Shown here one piece after another: positions 53,709 to 62,873 of a stretch of 64,000 nucleotides of DNA; position 1 is the first letter of the stretch, and each line of letters starts with the position of its first letter. Source of the DNA: CAWKOH01 sp963851245 (GTDB taxonomy: Bacteria; Actinomycetota; Acidimicrobiia; Acidimicrobiales; Palsa-688); assembly GCA_963851245.1 (NCBI GenBank), contig CAWKOH010000002.1:558001-622000 (forward strand), given 5' to 3'. The translations under genes and the position numbers were made by a program. The notes under the pieces are model-generated. The model was not told the origin of the DNA. It did no database searches and saw only the letters and a program-made list of their open reading frames with translations.

Positions 53709-54281
53709 GTGAGCACGCACTTGCTGGCCCGGGTCCGTATCGGGCTTTTGATCTTCATCGCCGTCCTGGTGCAGACAACTCTCGCCTCCGATATGCGAGT
53801 CACCCATGTCGCCCCCGATCTCATGGTCCTGCTGGCCATATGCGCCGGCCTGGAGGGTGGGACCGAGGCGGGCGCCTGGGTCGGGTTCTGGTCCGGATTG
53901 GCCGCTGACATGTTCCTCACCGTCACCCCGGTCGGGCTGTCGGCTCTGACCTATTGCCTCATCGGGGCGGCCGCCGGTGCCCTCCGGTCCGGGTTCCTTC
54001 AGGAGCGCCGGGCCCTCGTGCCTCTGGTCGCGTTCATAGGCACGGCCGCCTCCGTTCTTCTGTTCGTGGCCGTAGGTGATGTGCTCGGTCAGAGCCAGTT
54101 GCTGGCGGGCGGGCGCTCCTGGCTGATCCGAGTGGTGGTGGTCGAGTCGGCGTGGGCGGCCGTTCTCTCCATCCCGGTCAGCCTTCTGTACGCATGGGCC
54201 GCCCGAGGATCGGTCGGGGTCGAGCGGCTCGGGACCTCCCGCGGAGGCGTGATCGTAGGCGATCGGCTGCCGGCCAAGTGA
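53709..54281 (+). CDS. mreD: Rod-shape determining protein MreD
   Basis: 190 residues from GTG 53709, multispanning: RVRIGLLIFIAVLVQTTLAS, PDLMVLLAICAGLEGGTEAG, GLAADMFLTVTPVGLSALTY and two more helices. Its place between mreC and mrdA, and the GxxxGxxAD pattern, identify it. Confidence 0.85.
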   Translation: MSTHLLARVRIGLLIFIAVLVQTTLASDMRVTHVAPDLMVLLAICAGLEGGTEAGAWVGFWSGLAADMFLTVTPVGLSALTYCLIGAAAGALRSGFLQERRALVPLVAFIGTAASVLLFVAVGDVLGQSQLLAGGRSWLIRVVVVESAWAAVLSIPVSLLYAWAARGSVGVERLGTSRGGVIVGDRLPAK

Positions 54282-54315
54282 TCCGGAACAGCACCAAGTG
54301 ATCCGGAAGCAGTAA

Positions 54316-56241
54316 TTGACGTCGCCTGAGCAGGCTTCGCCTCACGTCCGCCTGACCATCCTTCTGGTCGCGGTGGGCTGCCTCTTTGTGGCCCTCTTCG
54401 CCCGGCTGTGGTTCCTGCAGGTGATCAATTCGCCCAATGCCCAGGCGGCGGCGGCCGACAACGGGGTCCGGCTCATCTACACCGAAGCGCCCAGGGGCGA
54501 GATCCTGGACCGCACCGGGAACGTTCTGGTCGGCAACCGCGACGAGCCGGTGATCGAGGTGACCCAGCAGATTGCCGCTTCGAATCCCGGCATGGTCGCC
54601 CGCCTGGCGCCGCTCCTGGGCATGACCGTCCCCCAGCTCCACGCCGCCATCGACAACCTTCAGTACAGCCCCTACGCCCCGGTGCCAGTGCTCCCCGACG
54701 CCACCCCGCAGGAGATCCTCTACATCCAGGAGAACCAGGCCAGCTTCCCGGGCGTCACCGCCACCTCTATGTCGGTGCGCACCTACAGCGCCATGGGCAA
54801 AGCGGCAGCCAACATCGTGGGCTACGTCGGCCAGATCGACCAGTCGGAGCTGGCCCAGCTCAAGTCCCAGGGATACCAGCCTGGTGACCTGATAGGCCTG
54901 GCCGGAATCGAAGCTTCCTACGAGAGCCTGCTGCGCGGCACGCCCGGGGTGCAGAAGGTGCAGGTGGACTCCCAGGGTCACATCCTCACCACCCTCAGCT
55001 CGACCAGACCGATACCGGGCGCCAACATCAGGTTGAGCATCGACGGCAACGTGCAGATGGCGGCTGAAGCGGCCCTTACCCAGGGCATGGTCGCCGCTCA
55101 GCACACCTACGACAAGGTCACGAAGCGGGACTTCGAGGCCCCGGCCGGATCTGCCGTCGTCGAGGATCCCAACAACGGCCAGATCATCGCCCTGGCCACC
55201 AACCCGACCTACGACCCGCAGGAGTTCGTCGGAGGCATCAGCGAGTCGAACTACAAGGCCCTGCTGAACAATCCGAGCGATCCCCTGCTGGACCGCAGCA
55301 TCCAGGGCCAGTACGCGCCGGGATCGACGTTCAAGCTGGTCACCGCGATGGCCGGCCTGCAGTACGGCTTGATCACCCCCGACACCTATTTCGACGACAC
55401 CGGCAGCATCACTATCGGCAACTTCGTCGCCCACAACGACAACGGGGCCTCCTACGGCGAGATCAACCTGAGCCAGGCGCTGACCGTTTCCAGCGACAAC
55501 TACTTCAACACCATCGGCCTGAAGTTGTGGTACGGGCGATCGCAATACGGTGACAACGCCTTGCAGAATGTGGCCAATGAGTTCGGCTTCGGATCACAGT
55601 CCGGCCTGGCCCTGCCGAACGAGGCACCCGGCAAGATCCCGACCCCGGCGTCCTACGCCAAGGACCACAAAGCCCACCCAGCTGTCTTCACGCAGTCGCA
55701 GTGGTATCCGGGCAACAGTGACCAGGTGGCCATCGGACAGGACGAGGTGCTCGTCACACCTTTGCAATTGGCCAACGCCTATGCCACCTTCGCCAACGGC
55801 GGCACCCTCTACGTGCCCCAACTGGCCGTGGACGCGGAAACGGCGTCAGGACAGGTTGTCAAAGGGTTCGCCTCTCAGAAGACCCGTACCATCAACATCC
55901 AGCCTTCGTGGCGGTCCGCTCTCCTGCAAGGCTTCGCGGGAGCGGTCAACAGCCCGCAGGGCACCGCCAACGGAGTGTTCGCGGGGACGCCTCTGGCCGG
56001 GATGGACATCGCCGGCAAGACCGGTACGGCCCAGGTGAACGCGCCCCGCCAGGACACCTCGGTCTTCACCTCGTTCGCCCCCGCGACCAACCCGAAGTAC
56101 GTGGTCGACGCCTTCGTGGAGGACGCCGGATACGGAGCCTCGGTGGCCGCACCGGTAGTGCGGGAGATCTACGACGCCCTGTATCACCTCCCGCTGGAAC
56201 CGGTGACCTATTCCGCCGCCACCACTGGGGGTCAGAACTGA
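54316..56241 (+). CDS. mrdA: Penicillin-binding protein 2 (elongation transpeptidase)
   Basis: 641 residues from TTG 54316. An N-terminal membrane helix (LTILLVAVGCLFVALFARLW), a PBP dimerisation domain (IYTEAPRGEILDRTGNVLVG) and the transpeptidase domain with Ser337 in YAPGSTFKLV (SxxK), SSDN (SxN) at ~390 and AGKTGTAQ (KTG, Lys568). It cross-links peptidoglycan during side-wall growth. Overlaps rodA start (TGATG). Confidence 0.95.
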   Translation: MTSPEQASPHVRLTILLVAVGCLFVALFARLWFLQVINSPNAQAAAADNGVRLIYTEAPRGEILDRTGNVLVGNRDEPVIEVTQQIAASNPGMVARLAPLLGMTVPQLHAAIDNLQYSPYAPVPVLPDATPQEILYIQENQASFPGVTATSMSVRTYSAMGKAAANIVGYVGQIDQSELAQLKSQGYQPGDLIGLAGIEASYESLLRGTPGVQKVQVDSQGHILTTLSSTRPIPGANIRLSIDGNVQMAAEAALTQGMVAAQHTYDKVTKRDFEAPAGSAVVEDPNNGQIIALATNPTYDPQEFVGGISESNYKALLNNPSDPLLDRSIQGQYAPGSTFKLVTAMAGLQYGLITPDTYFDDTGSITIGNFVAHNDNGASYGEINLSQALTVSSDNYFNTIGLKLWYGRSQYGDNALQNVANEFGFGSQSGLALPNEAPGKIPTPASYAKDHKAHPAVFTQSQWYPGNSDQVAIGQDEVLVTPLQLANAYATFANGGTLYVPQLAVDAETASGQVVKGFASQKTRTINIQPSWRSALLQGFAGAVNSPQGTANGVFAGTPLAGMDIAGKTGTAQVNAPRQDTSVFTSFAPATNPKYVVDAFVEDAGYGASVAAPVVREIYDALYHLPLEPVTYSAATTGGQN

Positions 56242-57398
56242 TGGCCCTCGGTGCCTCGCCGGGCCGGGACCGGCTCACCCTCTGGCGCCACGTCGACCTG
56301 GTGCTTATCGTGGCGGTGCTCCTGATCGGAGCCTTCGGCTGCCTGATGGTTTACACGGCCACCCGGGACTCGCTGCAAGCGGCCGGGCTGAGCCCGAAGT
56401 ACTACGTCGAGAAGCAGGTCGTCTTCATGTTGGTCGGCCTTGTCGTCATGGGCATTGTGGCCGCCATCGACTACCGGCGCTACCGGGACTTTGCCGTGAT
56501 CATCTACGGCGGCTGCGTCCTCATGCTGCTCGCCGTCTACGCGGTCGGCGACCGCAGCCGGGGCGCTCAGGCCTGGTTCCAGGTTGGTTCCTACCAGCTG
56601 GAACCCTCGGAGTTCGTCAAGGTCGGCTTGATCATCGCCCTGGCGAGCTACTGCGCCGCCAATAAGGGCAAGCTGTCGGCCAAGGGGCTCCTGGTCGTAT
56701 TGGTGCTGGCCGCCATACCTTTCGTCCTGATCTACAAGCAGCCCGACCTGGGCTCGGCCCTGGTGCTGGCCGCCGTGCTCGTGGCCGTCCTGCTCATCGG
56801 CGGGGCGTCAGGCAAGCATCTCCTGGCCCTGGCCGCCATCGGGGGCATCCTGGCTCTCGGAGTGGTCCACTTCGGGATCCTCAAGAGCTACCAGCAAGCC
56901 CGCCTCACTTCCTTCGTCAACACCCCTGACCAGCCGAACGCCGCCCTGCTCAGCACGAACGCCGGCGCCAACGAGTACAACCTGGCCCAGTCAAAGGTCG
57001 CCATCGGCGATGGGGGCCTCACTGGCAAAGGCATCGGCAAGGGCACCCAGACCAACCTTTCCTACGTGCCCGAGCAGCGCACCGACTTCATCTTCACCGC
57101 CGTAGGAGAACAGGTGGGGCTGATCGGCTCCGGGATCCTGCTCGCTCTCTTCGCCCTGGTGGTGTGGCGAACCTGGCGAGCAGCCACCCTCTCCCGGGAT
57201 CTGCTCGGCACCCTCATCTGCGTGGGGGTCCTGGCCATGCTCATGTTCCAGGTCTTCGAGAACATCGGCATGACGATGGGCATCATGCCGGTGGCCGGCA
57301 TCCCGCTGCCTCTGATGAGCTACGGCGGATCGGCCGTCATCGCCACGTTCGCGGCCGTGGGCCTGGTCATCAACGTGCGCATGCGGCGTTTCACGTGA
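56241..57398 (+). CDS. rodA: RodA/FtsW-family peptidoglycan glycosyltransferase
   Basis: 385 residues, about ten membrane helices: VDLVLIVAVLLIGAFGCLMV, KQVVFMLVGLVVMGIVAAID, then YQLEPSEFVKVGLIIALASY, IYKQPDLGSALVLAAVLVAV, FIFTAVGEQVGLIGSGILLA and GIMPVAGIPLPLMSYGGSAV, all SEDS family signatures. It polymerises lipid II with the PBP2 encoded before it. Confidence 0.95.
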   Translation: MALGASPGRDRLTLWRHVDLVLIVAVLLIGAFGCLMVYTATRDSLQAAGLSPKYYVEKQVVFMLVGLVVMGIVAAIDYRRYRDFAVIIYGGCVLMLLAVYAVGDRSRGAQAWFQVGSYQLEPSEFVKVGLIIALASYCAANKGKLSAKGLLVVLVLAAIPFVLIYKQPDLGSALVLAAVLVAVLLIGGASGKHLLALAAIGGILALGVVHFGILKSYQQARLTSFVNTPDQPNAALLSTNAGANEYNLAQSKVAIGDGGLTGKGIGKGTQTNLSYVPEQRTDFIFTAVGEQVGLIGSGILLALFALVVWRTWRAATLSRDLLGTLICVGVLAMLMFQVFENIGMTMGIMPVAGIPLPLMSYGGSAVIATFAAVGLVINVRMRRFT

Positions 57399-57448
57399 GT
57401 GACGAGGCCGCGGTTCCAGAAGGCCCCACCGCTAGACTGCGCTGACAC

Positions 57449-59419
57449 ATGACGTCGCTGTGGCCCCAGATCGAGCGGATCCTCCCCAGGGTGAGCAAGC
57501 CCGCCCGGTACATAGGGTGCGAGGACGGCGCGGTGGCGGCGGGGTCGCTAGAGGGTCAGGTTTCTTGGCTTCTCATGTACCCTGACGCTTACGAGGTGGG
57601 CTTGCCCAACCAGGGTCTGCAAATCCTTTACGAGATCCTGAACGAGCGCGACGACGCCCGGGCCGAGCGGGCCTATTCACCTTGGACCGACATGGAGGCG
57701 GAGATGCGCCGCCGGGGACTGCCCCTCTTCTCCCTGGAGAGCCACCGCCCGGCGGGTGACTTCGATCTGCTGGCCTTCAACCTGTCGGCCGAGCTGGTGT
57801 ACACCAACGTGCTGAACTGCGTGGACCTGGCCGGACTCCCGGTGCGGTCCGAGCAGCGCCAGCCCGGCCACCCGCTGGTGATAGCGGGGGGCCACTGCGC
57901 GTTCAACCCGGAGCCGCTGGCTGACTTCGTGGACCTGTTCGTCATAGGCGACGGCGAGGAAGTGGTGGGCGAGATCACCGAGGCGGTCTCGGCGTGGAAG
58001 GCGGGCGGCCGCACACCCGGGTCCCGCCAGCGGATCCTTCGCGACTTGGCCCGCCTGGAGGGCGTGTACGTCCCCTCCTGCTACGACGTGGCCTACGACG
58101 GGCCCAACCTGGTGTCGATAACACCGCGCTACCCCGACGTGCCCGAGCGGGTGGAGAAGCGGACCATCTCCGACCTGGCGGCTTGGCCTTATCCCCGGCA
58201 GCAGCTGGTGCCGATGACCGAGGTGGTCCACGATCGCCTGAACGTCGAGATCTTCCGGGGCTGCACCCGGGGCTGCCGCTTTTGCCAGGCGGGCATGATC
58301 ACCCGCCCCGTCCGGGAGCGGCCGGCGGCTCAGGTGCTCGACATGGTCAGCTCGGGCCTGCGTCGGACCGGCTACGACGAGGTCAGCCTGACCTCGCTGT
58401 CGAGCGCCGACTTCTCGGGTATAGACGAAACGGTTCGTAGCATCATCGATGACCCGCAGTGCGGCGGCACCAGCGCCGTCCCCATCTCGGTCAGCCTCCC
58501 GAGCCTCCGGGTGGATGCGTTCACCGTTGGGGTGGCGGCCCAGATCCAGAAGGCCCGCCGGACGGGGCTGACCTTCGCCCCCGAGGCCGGGACCTGGCGG
58601 ATGCGCCAGGTGATCAACAAGCTGATCACGGAGGAGGACCTTTACGGAGCCGTGGAGTCCGCTTTCTCTCAAGGCTGGCGCCGGGTGAAGCTGTATTTCC
58701 TCACCGGCCTGCCCACCGAGACCGACGAGGACACTCTCGGCATCGCGGAGCTGGCCCGCAACTGCGCGGCCGTGGGCCGCTCCCACCATCGCGGTGCATC
58801 GGTGACGGCGTCCGTCGGTGGCTTCGTGCCCAAGCCCCAGACCCCGTTCCAGTGGTTCGGCCAGGACTCGATCGCGTCCCTTCAACACAAGATCGGCTTG
58901 CTTCGCGACGCGACCCGTCGCGACAAGGGCGTGCAGTTGCGGTGGCACGACCCGAAGGCGTCGCTGGCCGAAGGGATCGCCAGCCGGGGGGACCGCCGGG
59001 TGGGCGCCGTCATCGAGGCGGTCTGGCGCCGGGGCGGCACATTCCAGGAGTGGTCGGAGCACTTCTCCCTTGATCTGTGGACCGAGGCCATGGCGTCGTG
59101 CGGCCTGTCGATCGACTGGTACGTCCACCGCGAGCGGGACCGGGGCGAGGTCCTGCCCTGGTCGCACGTGTCGGCGGGGCTGCACGAGGACTTTCTCTGG
59201 CAGGAATGGGAGGACGCCCTGGCAGTCTCAGGCACGCCGGACTGCCGCTGGACTCCGTGCTACGACTGCGGTGCCTGCACCGGATACGGCCTGGAGCATG
59301 TGGTCGCCTCGACTGTCGCACCGGCGGGGGGAAGCCAGGGGACGGGCCAGGACCTCAGCCGGGGGTCCGATGTGCCCGTGTCACTCCGGCCGCGCATTCC
59401 CCTAGGAGCCCGGGTATGA
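57449..59419 (+). CDS. Radical SAM protein (TIGR03960-type)
   Basis: 656 residues. A B12-binding-like N-terminal half, then the [4Fe-4S] motif EIFRGCTRGCRFCQAGMITR (C-x3-C-x2-C), and GDGEEVVGEI and LTSLSSADFSGI. A C-terminal Cys set (CRWTPCYDCGACTGYG) may bind another cluster. This is the long partner of the DUF2344 protein that follows by ATGA overlap; the pair is conserved next to rne/rplU in actinobacteria, probably as an RNA- or ribosome-modifying enzyme, substrate unknown. Confidence 0.9.
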   Translation: MTSLWPQIERILPRVSKPARYIGCEDGAVAAGSLEGQVSWLLMYPDAYEVGLPNQGLQILYEILNERDDARAERAYSPWTDMEAEMRRRGLPLFSLESHRPAGDFDLLAFNLSAELVYTNVLNCVDLAGLPVRSEQRQPGHPLVIAGGHCAFNPEPLADFVDLFVIGDGEEVVGEITEAVSAWKAGGRTPGSRQRILRDLARLEGVYVPSCYDVAYDGPNLVSITPRYPDVPERVEKRTISDLAAWPYPRQQLVPMTEVVHDRLNVEIFRGCTRGCRFCQAGMITRPVRERPAAQVLDMVSSGLRRTGYDEVSLTSLSSADFSGIDETVRSIIDDPQCGGTSAVPISVSLPSLRVDAFTVGVAAQIQKARRTGLTFAPEAGTWRMRQVINKLITEEDLYGAVESAFSQGWRRVKLYFLTGLPTETDEDTLGIAELARNCAAVGRSHHRGASVTASVGGFVPKPQTPFQWFGQDSIASLQHKIGLLRDATRRDKGVQLRWHDPKASLAEGIASRGDRRVGAVIEAVWRRGGTFQEWSEHFSLDLWTEAMASCGLSIDWYVHRERDRGEVLPWSHVSAGLHEDFLWQEWEDALAVSGTPDCRWTPCYDCGACTGYGLEHVVASTVAPAGGSQGTGQDLSRGSDVPVSLRPRIPLGARV

Positions 59420-60192
59420 GCGACCGCCCGGCGACCCGGGGCCGGGTTCGAATCCGGTTCACCAAAGTCGGGAAGATCCGTTGGACCAGTCACCGGGACG
59501 TGGCCCGCATGTGGGAGCGGGCGTTTCGGCGGGTCGGGCTGCCGCTGGCCTACAGCGAAGGCTTTTCCCCTCGTCCCAAGGTCAGTTTCGGCCTGGCCCT
59601 GCCCACCGGTCACGAGTCCGTGGCCGAATACCTGGATGTCGAGTTGTCCGATATCAGCGGCGTCGACATTCCCGGCCTGCTCGCTCGGCTGTCTGGCGCC
59701 TTGCCGCCAGGGGTCGATGCCACGGCCGCAGAATTACTGACCCCCGGAACGCCCTCACTGCAGGAAGACGTAACCGCTTGCACGTGGGTGTGGGTGGGCG
59801 CGCCGGGGGAGGACGCGGAACCGATCGGGCCCGAGGAGATGGAGGCCCGCGTGGCAGCCGTCCTCGCGGCGGCCTCGGTCGTCGTCACTCGGTCCCGCAA
59901 GGGAGGCGAGCAGGCGGAGGACATCCGCCCCGGTATTCTTAGTTTGCGATTGCTCGGTCCGGCGGGTTCCGACCCGTCGCACGGGATGTGGTTGGAGGCC
60001 GATCTGGCCTGCCGGCCCCGTTCACTCCGGCCCACCGAGGTGGTGGCAGCCCTGGGGGCCGGTCTCGAGGAGCGGTCCGTGCGAAGGACGCATCAGTGGA
60101 TTTTGCGCGAAGGCGCGAGAAGGGAACCTCTTGTGGGGGCGGATCCCGGCATCGCGACTGAGGCGCCGCACGCCTGGGAGCGTGCGTCATGA
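59416..60192 (+). CDS. DUF2344 (TIGR03936-type) radical SAM-associated protein
   Basis: 258 residues; ATG 59416 overlaps the upstream stop. RVRIRFTKVGKIRWTSHRDV, ARMWERAFRRVGLPLAYSEG, FSPRPKVSFGLALPTGHESV are family motifs. It is normally fused or paired with TIGR03960 proteins. Presumed partner subunit. Confidence 0.88.
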   Translation: MSDRPATRGRVRIRFTKVGKIRWTSHRDVARMWERAFRRVGLPLAYSEGFSPRPKVSFGLALPTGHESVAEYLDVELSDISGVDIPGLLARLSGALPPGVDATAAELLTPGTPSLQEDVTACTWVWVGAPGEDAEPIGPEEMEARVAAVLAAASVVVTRSRKGGEQAEDIRPGILSLRLLGPAGSDPSHGMWLEADLACRPRSLRPTEVVAALGAGLEERSVRRTHQWILREGARREPLVGADPGIATEAPHAWERAS

Positions 60193-60207
60193 GAAGGGAA
60201 CTTGCAT

Positions 60208-62195
60208 ATGTCCGATTCAGCGCCGGTTCGTCCGGACCTAACGGGGGCGGCGGCCAATGGGCCGGCACCCGACGGCTCTGTCGATCCGAAGATCACGGCC
60301 GGAGATGAGGGACCGGGTGGCGCTGGCGCCCTGAGCGCAGAACCGCCCGGATCTGCCGCCGGCGCCCCGACCGCAGGCAGCCGCGCCCGGCGCCGCCGCC
60401 GGGGCTCCCGGGGTGGACGCAGCCGGGCCAAGACGGCCAACGGCACGCCGGAGGAGGGCGTGACCGCAGGTGAGGAGGTCGCCGCGGACGAGGCGGCATT
60501 CACCGGCCGGCCCGAAACGGCTCCCGATTCGGCGCCTCCGAGCGCCGGCCCGGCCGGCCCGGCGCCGGTCCCGCCTCCGCAGGCGGCCGTGGCTCCCGAG
60601 GCGGCGCCGCTGCTCTCGCCGAAGCCCAAGATCGGCGACTCCCGCCCGGCCCCGCCCGTGCCGCCGCCGCGCAGCCCGGTGCGGTCGGCAGCCGCCGGTG
60701 AGCCGTCCGGCGCGGCCTCGGCCGCCGGTGGGCGGGGCGGCCGCCGGAGGAAGCGGGGTGGCCGGTCGCGGACCCCGTCGGAGCGCCGCCCCGTCGAGGC
60801 CGTTCTGATCGACGAGCCGGTGGAGCTCGACGAAGAGACACTCGAGCGGCGCCGCGGCCGGGAGCGCAAGGGCCGGCCGGTCGGCCGCTACCTGATGGTC
60901 GTCCACGCCCAACCCGGCGTGACCCAGATCGCGGTGCTCGAAGGGCGAGCCCTGATCGAGCACTACGTGTCGCGCCCGCGGACGACGCCAGCCAGATCGA
61001 CGGCAACATCTATCTGGGCCGGGTGCAGAACGTGCTTCCGGGCATGGAAGCGGCCTTCGTGGACATCGGTACACCGAAGAACGCCGTGCTGTACCGGGGC
61101 GACGTCCGTTATGACAAGGACGACTTGGAGCCAACCTCCGCCGGCGAGGACAGCGCCCTGCCGACCCGGGGGCGCCTACCGGGAGCGGCCCGCGACGCCC
61201 GGATCGAGCAGCTGCTCAAGACGGGCCAGACCATCCTCTGTCAGGTGACCAAGAATCCCATCGGCACCAAGGGCGCCCGGCTCACCCAGGAGGTCTCGCT
61301 GCCGGGCCGCTTCGTCGTCCTGATCCCGGGGAGCGACACCTATGGGATCTCCAAGCGGCTCGCGGACGACGAGCGCAAGCGCCTGCGCCGGATCCTCGAC
61401 GAGGTGCGCCCGGCCGGGCACGGCCTGATCGTTCGCACCGCCGCCGAAGGCGCCACCGCCGACGAGTTGCGCCGCGACGTGACCCGCCTGACCCAGCAGT
61501 GGGAGCGGATCGACGCCATGGCCAAGGCCTCCCGGGCCCCGGCCCTTCTCTACCGGGAACCGGATATGGCGGTCAGGGTCATCCGCGAAGAGTTCAACCG
61601 CGACTATCGCGGCGTGGTGATCGATGACCACGCCCTCTACGAAGAGGTACGGGATTACGTCGCCAGCATCAACCCCGAGCTGGCGGACCGGGTCGAGTGG
61701 GCGGGGGACTCCGACGACCCGCTCCCGGTGTTCGAGCGCTACCACGTGCACGAGCAGATCCACAAAGCACTGGACCGCAAGGTCTGGCTGCCTTCGGGCG
61801 GCTCACTCATCATCGAACGGACCGAGGCCCTGACGGTCATCGACGTCAACACCGGCAAGAATGTGGGGACCTCGAACCTCGAGGAGACGGTGTTCCGGAA
61901 CAACCTGGAAGCGGCCGACGAGATCGCCCGGCAGCTGCGGCTGCGAGACATCGGCGGGATAATCGTCATCGATTTCATAGACATGGAGATCGCCACCAAC
62001 CGGGCCGAGGTCATCAAGACCTTCAGGGCCGCGCTGGCCCGCGACAAGACCAGAACCCAGGTGTTCGACATCTCCGAGCTGGGATTGGTCGAGATGACCC
62101 GCAAGCGCATATCGGAGGGCCTGGTCGAGTCGTTCTCCGAAACCTGCCCGACCTGCGGGGGCCGGGGCATCATCTTCGACGAATCTCTGCTCTGA
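60208..62195 (+). CDS. rne: Ribonuclease E/G family; frameshift near 60979
   Basis: About 662 residues. ATG 60208 is chosen with AAGGGAA upstream. Residues ~1-210 are a disordered Ala/Pro/Arg/Glu extension with RRRRGSRGGR and GGRRRKRGGRS tracts (likely RNA binding). Then RYLMVVHAQPGVTQIAVLEG and HYVSRPA; one missing G near 60979 shifts frame, continuing QNVLPGMEAAFVDIGTPKNA (S1 domain). The nuclease core shows LTVIDVNTGKN and GGIIVIDFIDME (metal Asp pair), and the Zn-link is ETCPTCGGRG. It starts mRNA decay and rRNA processing. Confidence 0.92.
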
Positions 62196-62246
62196 GCAGG
62201 GACTCGACTAGGAGAGCTCCGCCTACACCGGTATACTTTCCCTCTT

Positions 62247-62561
62247 GTGTATGCGGTGATCAGGACCGGTGGCAAGCAGGAACGCGTCGAAGAGGGCCAG
62301 ACCCTCTCCGTCGAGCTGCTCGGAGCCGCCGACGGCGACGAGGTGACTTTCGACCCCATCTTGCTGGTCGACGGTGAGACCGTCGTGACCAACCGCGACG
62401 AGCTGGCGAGGGCTTTGGTGGCGGCGCGGGTGGTCGGCGAGGTCAAGGGGCCCAAGATCAAGGGTTTCACCTACAAGCCCAAGACCAGGGGGCGCCGGAG
62501 CTGGGGCCACCGCCAGCGCTACACGACCATCGAGATCACCGGCATTACCCGGGAGGGCTGA
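62247..62561 (+). CDS. rplU: 50S ribosomal protein L21
   Basis: 104 residues from GTG 62247: YAVIRTGGKQERVEEGQTLS, and GPKIKGFTYKPKTRGRRSWG, HRQRYTTIEITGI are family motifs. TATACT at 62232-62237 could be a -10 element of its own promoter, though no clear -35 partner is seen. Confidence 0.97.
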   Translation: MYAVIRTGGKQERVEEGQTLSVELLGAADGDEVTFDPILLVDGETVVTNRDELARALVAARVVGEVKGPKIKGFTYKPKTRGRRSWGHRQRYTTIEITGITREG

Positions 62562-62564
62562 GAG

Positions 62565-62819
62565 ATGTCCAAGACCAAAGGTGGCGGGTCCACCCGCAAC
62601 GGGCGCGATTCCGCCGCACAGCGCCTCGGCGTCAAGGTTTTCGACGGCACCGCGGTGACGGCGGGCTCCATTATCGTGCGCCAGCGGGGCACCCGCTTCC
62701 ACCCCGGCGAAAACGTCGGGCGCGGTGGTGACGACACTCTGTTCGCGCTCACGGACGGCAAGGTGAAGTTCGGCAGCCGCAAGGGTCGGAAGCTGGTCGA
62801 CGTCCTGACTGAGGCCTGA
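62565..62819 (+). CDS. rpmA: 50S ribosomal protein L27
   Basis: 84 residues, 3 bases after rplU: KTKGGGSTRNGRDSAAQRLG, VKVFDGTAVTAGSIIVRQRG, TRFHPGENVGRGGDDTLFAL. No cleavable N-terminal extension before the GG motif, as usual outside Firmicutes. Confidence 0.97.
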   Translation: MSKTKGGGSTRNGRDSAAQRLGVKVFDGTAVTAGSIIVRQRGTRFHPGENVGRGGDDTLFALTDGKVKFGSRKGRKLVDVLTEA

Positions 62820-62873
62820 CCGGCTCCGGGAGCCGGCGTCCCGCCCGGCCGGGACCCAAGGATTGGGAACAGA

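Noticed and set aside
54178..55545. 455-codon frame antisense to mrdA
   Set aside because: It mirrors the third-position GC bias of mrdA, has no motifs and lies opposite a clearly identified essential gene.
57677..59185. 502-codon frame antisense to the radical SAM gene
   Set aside because: High-GC shadow frame; His/Gly/Pro/Arg composition without any domain.
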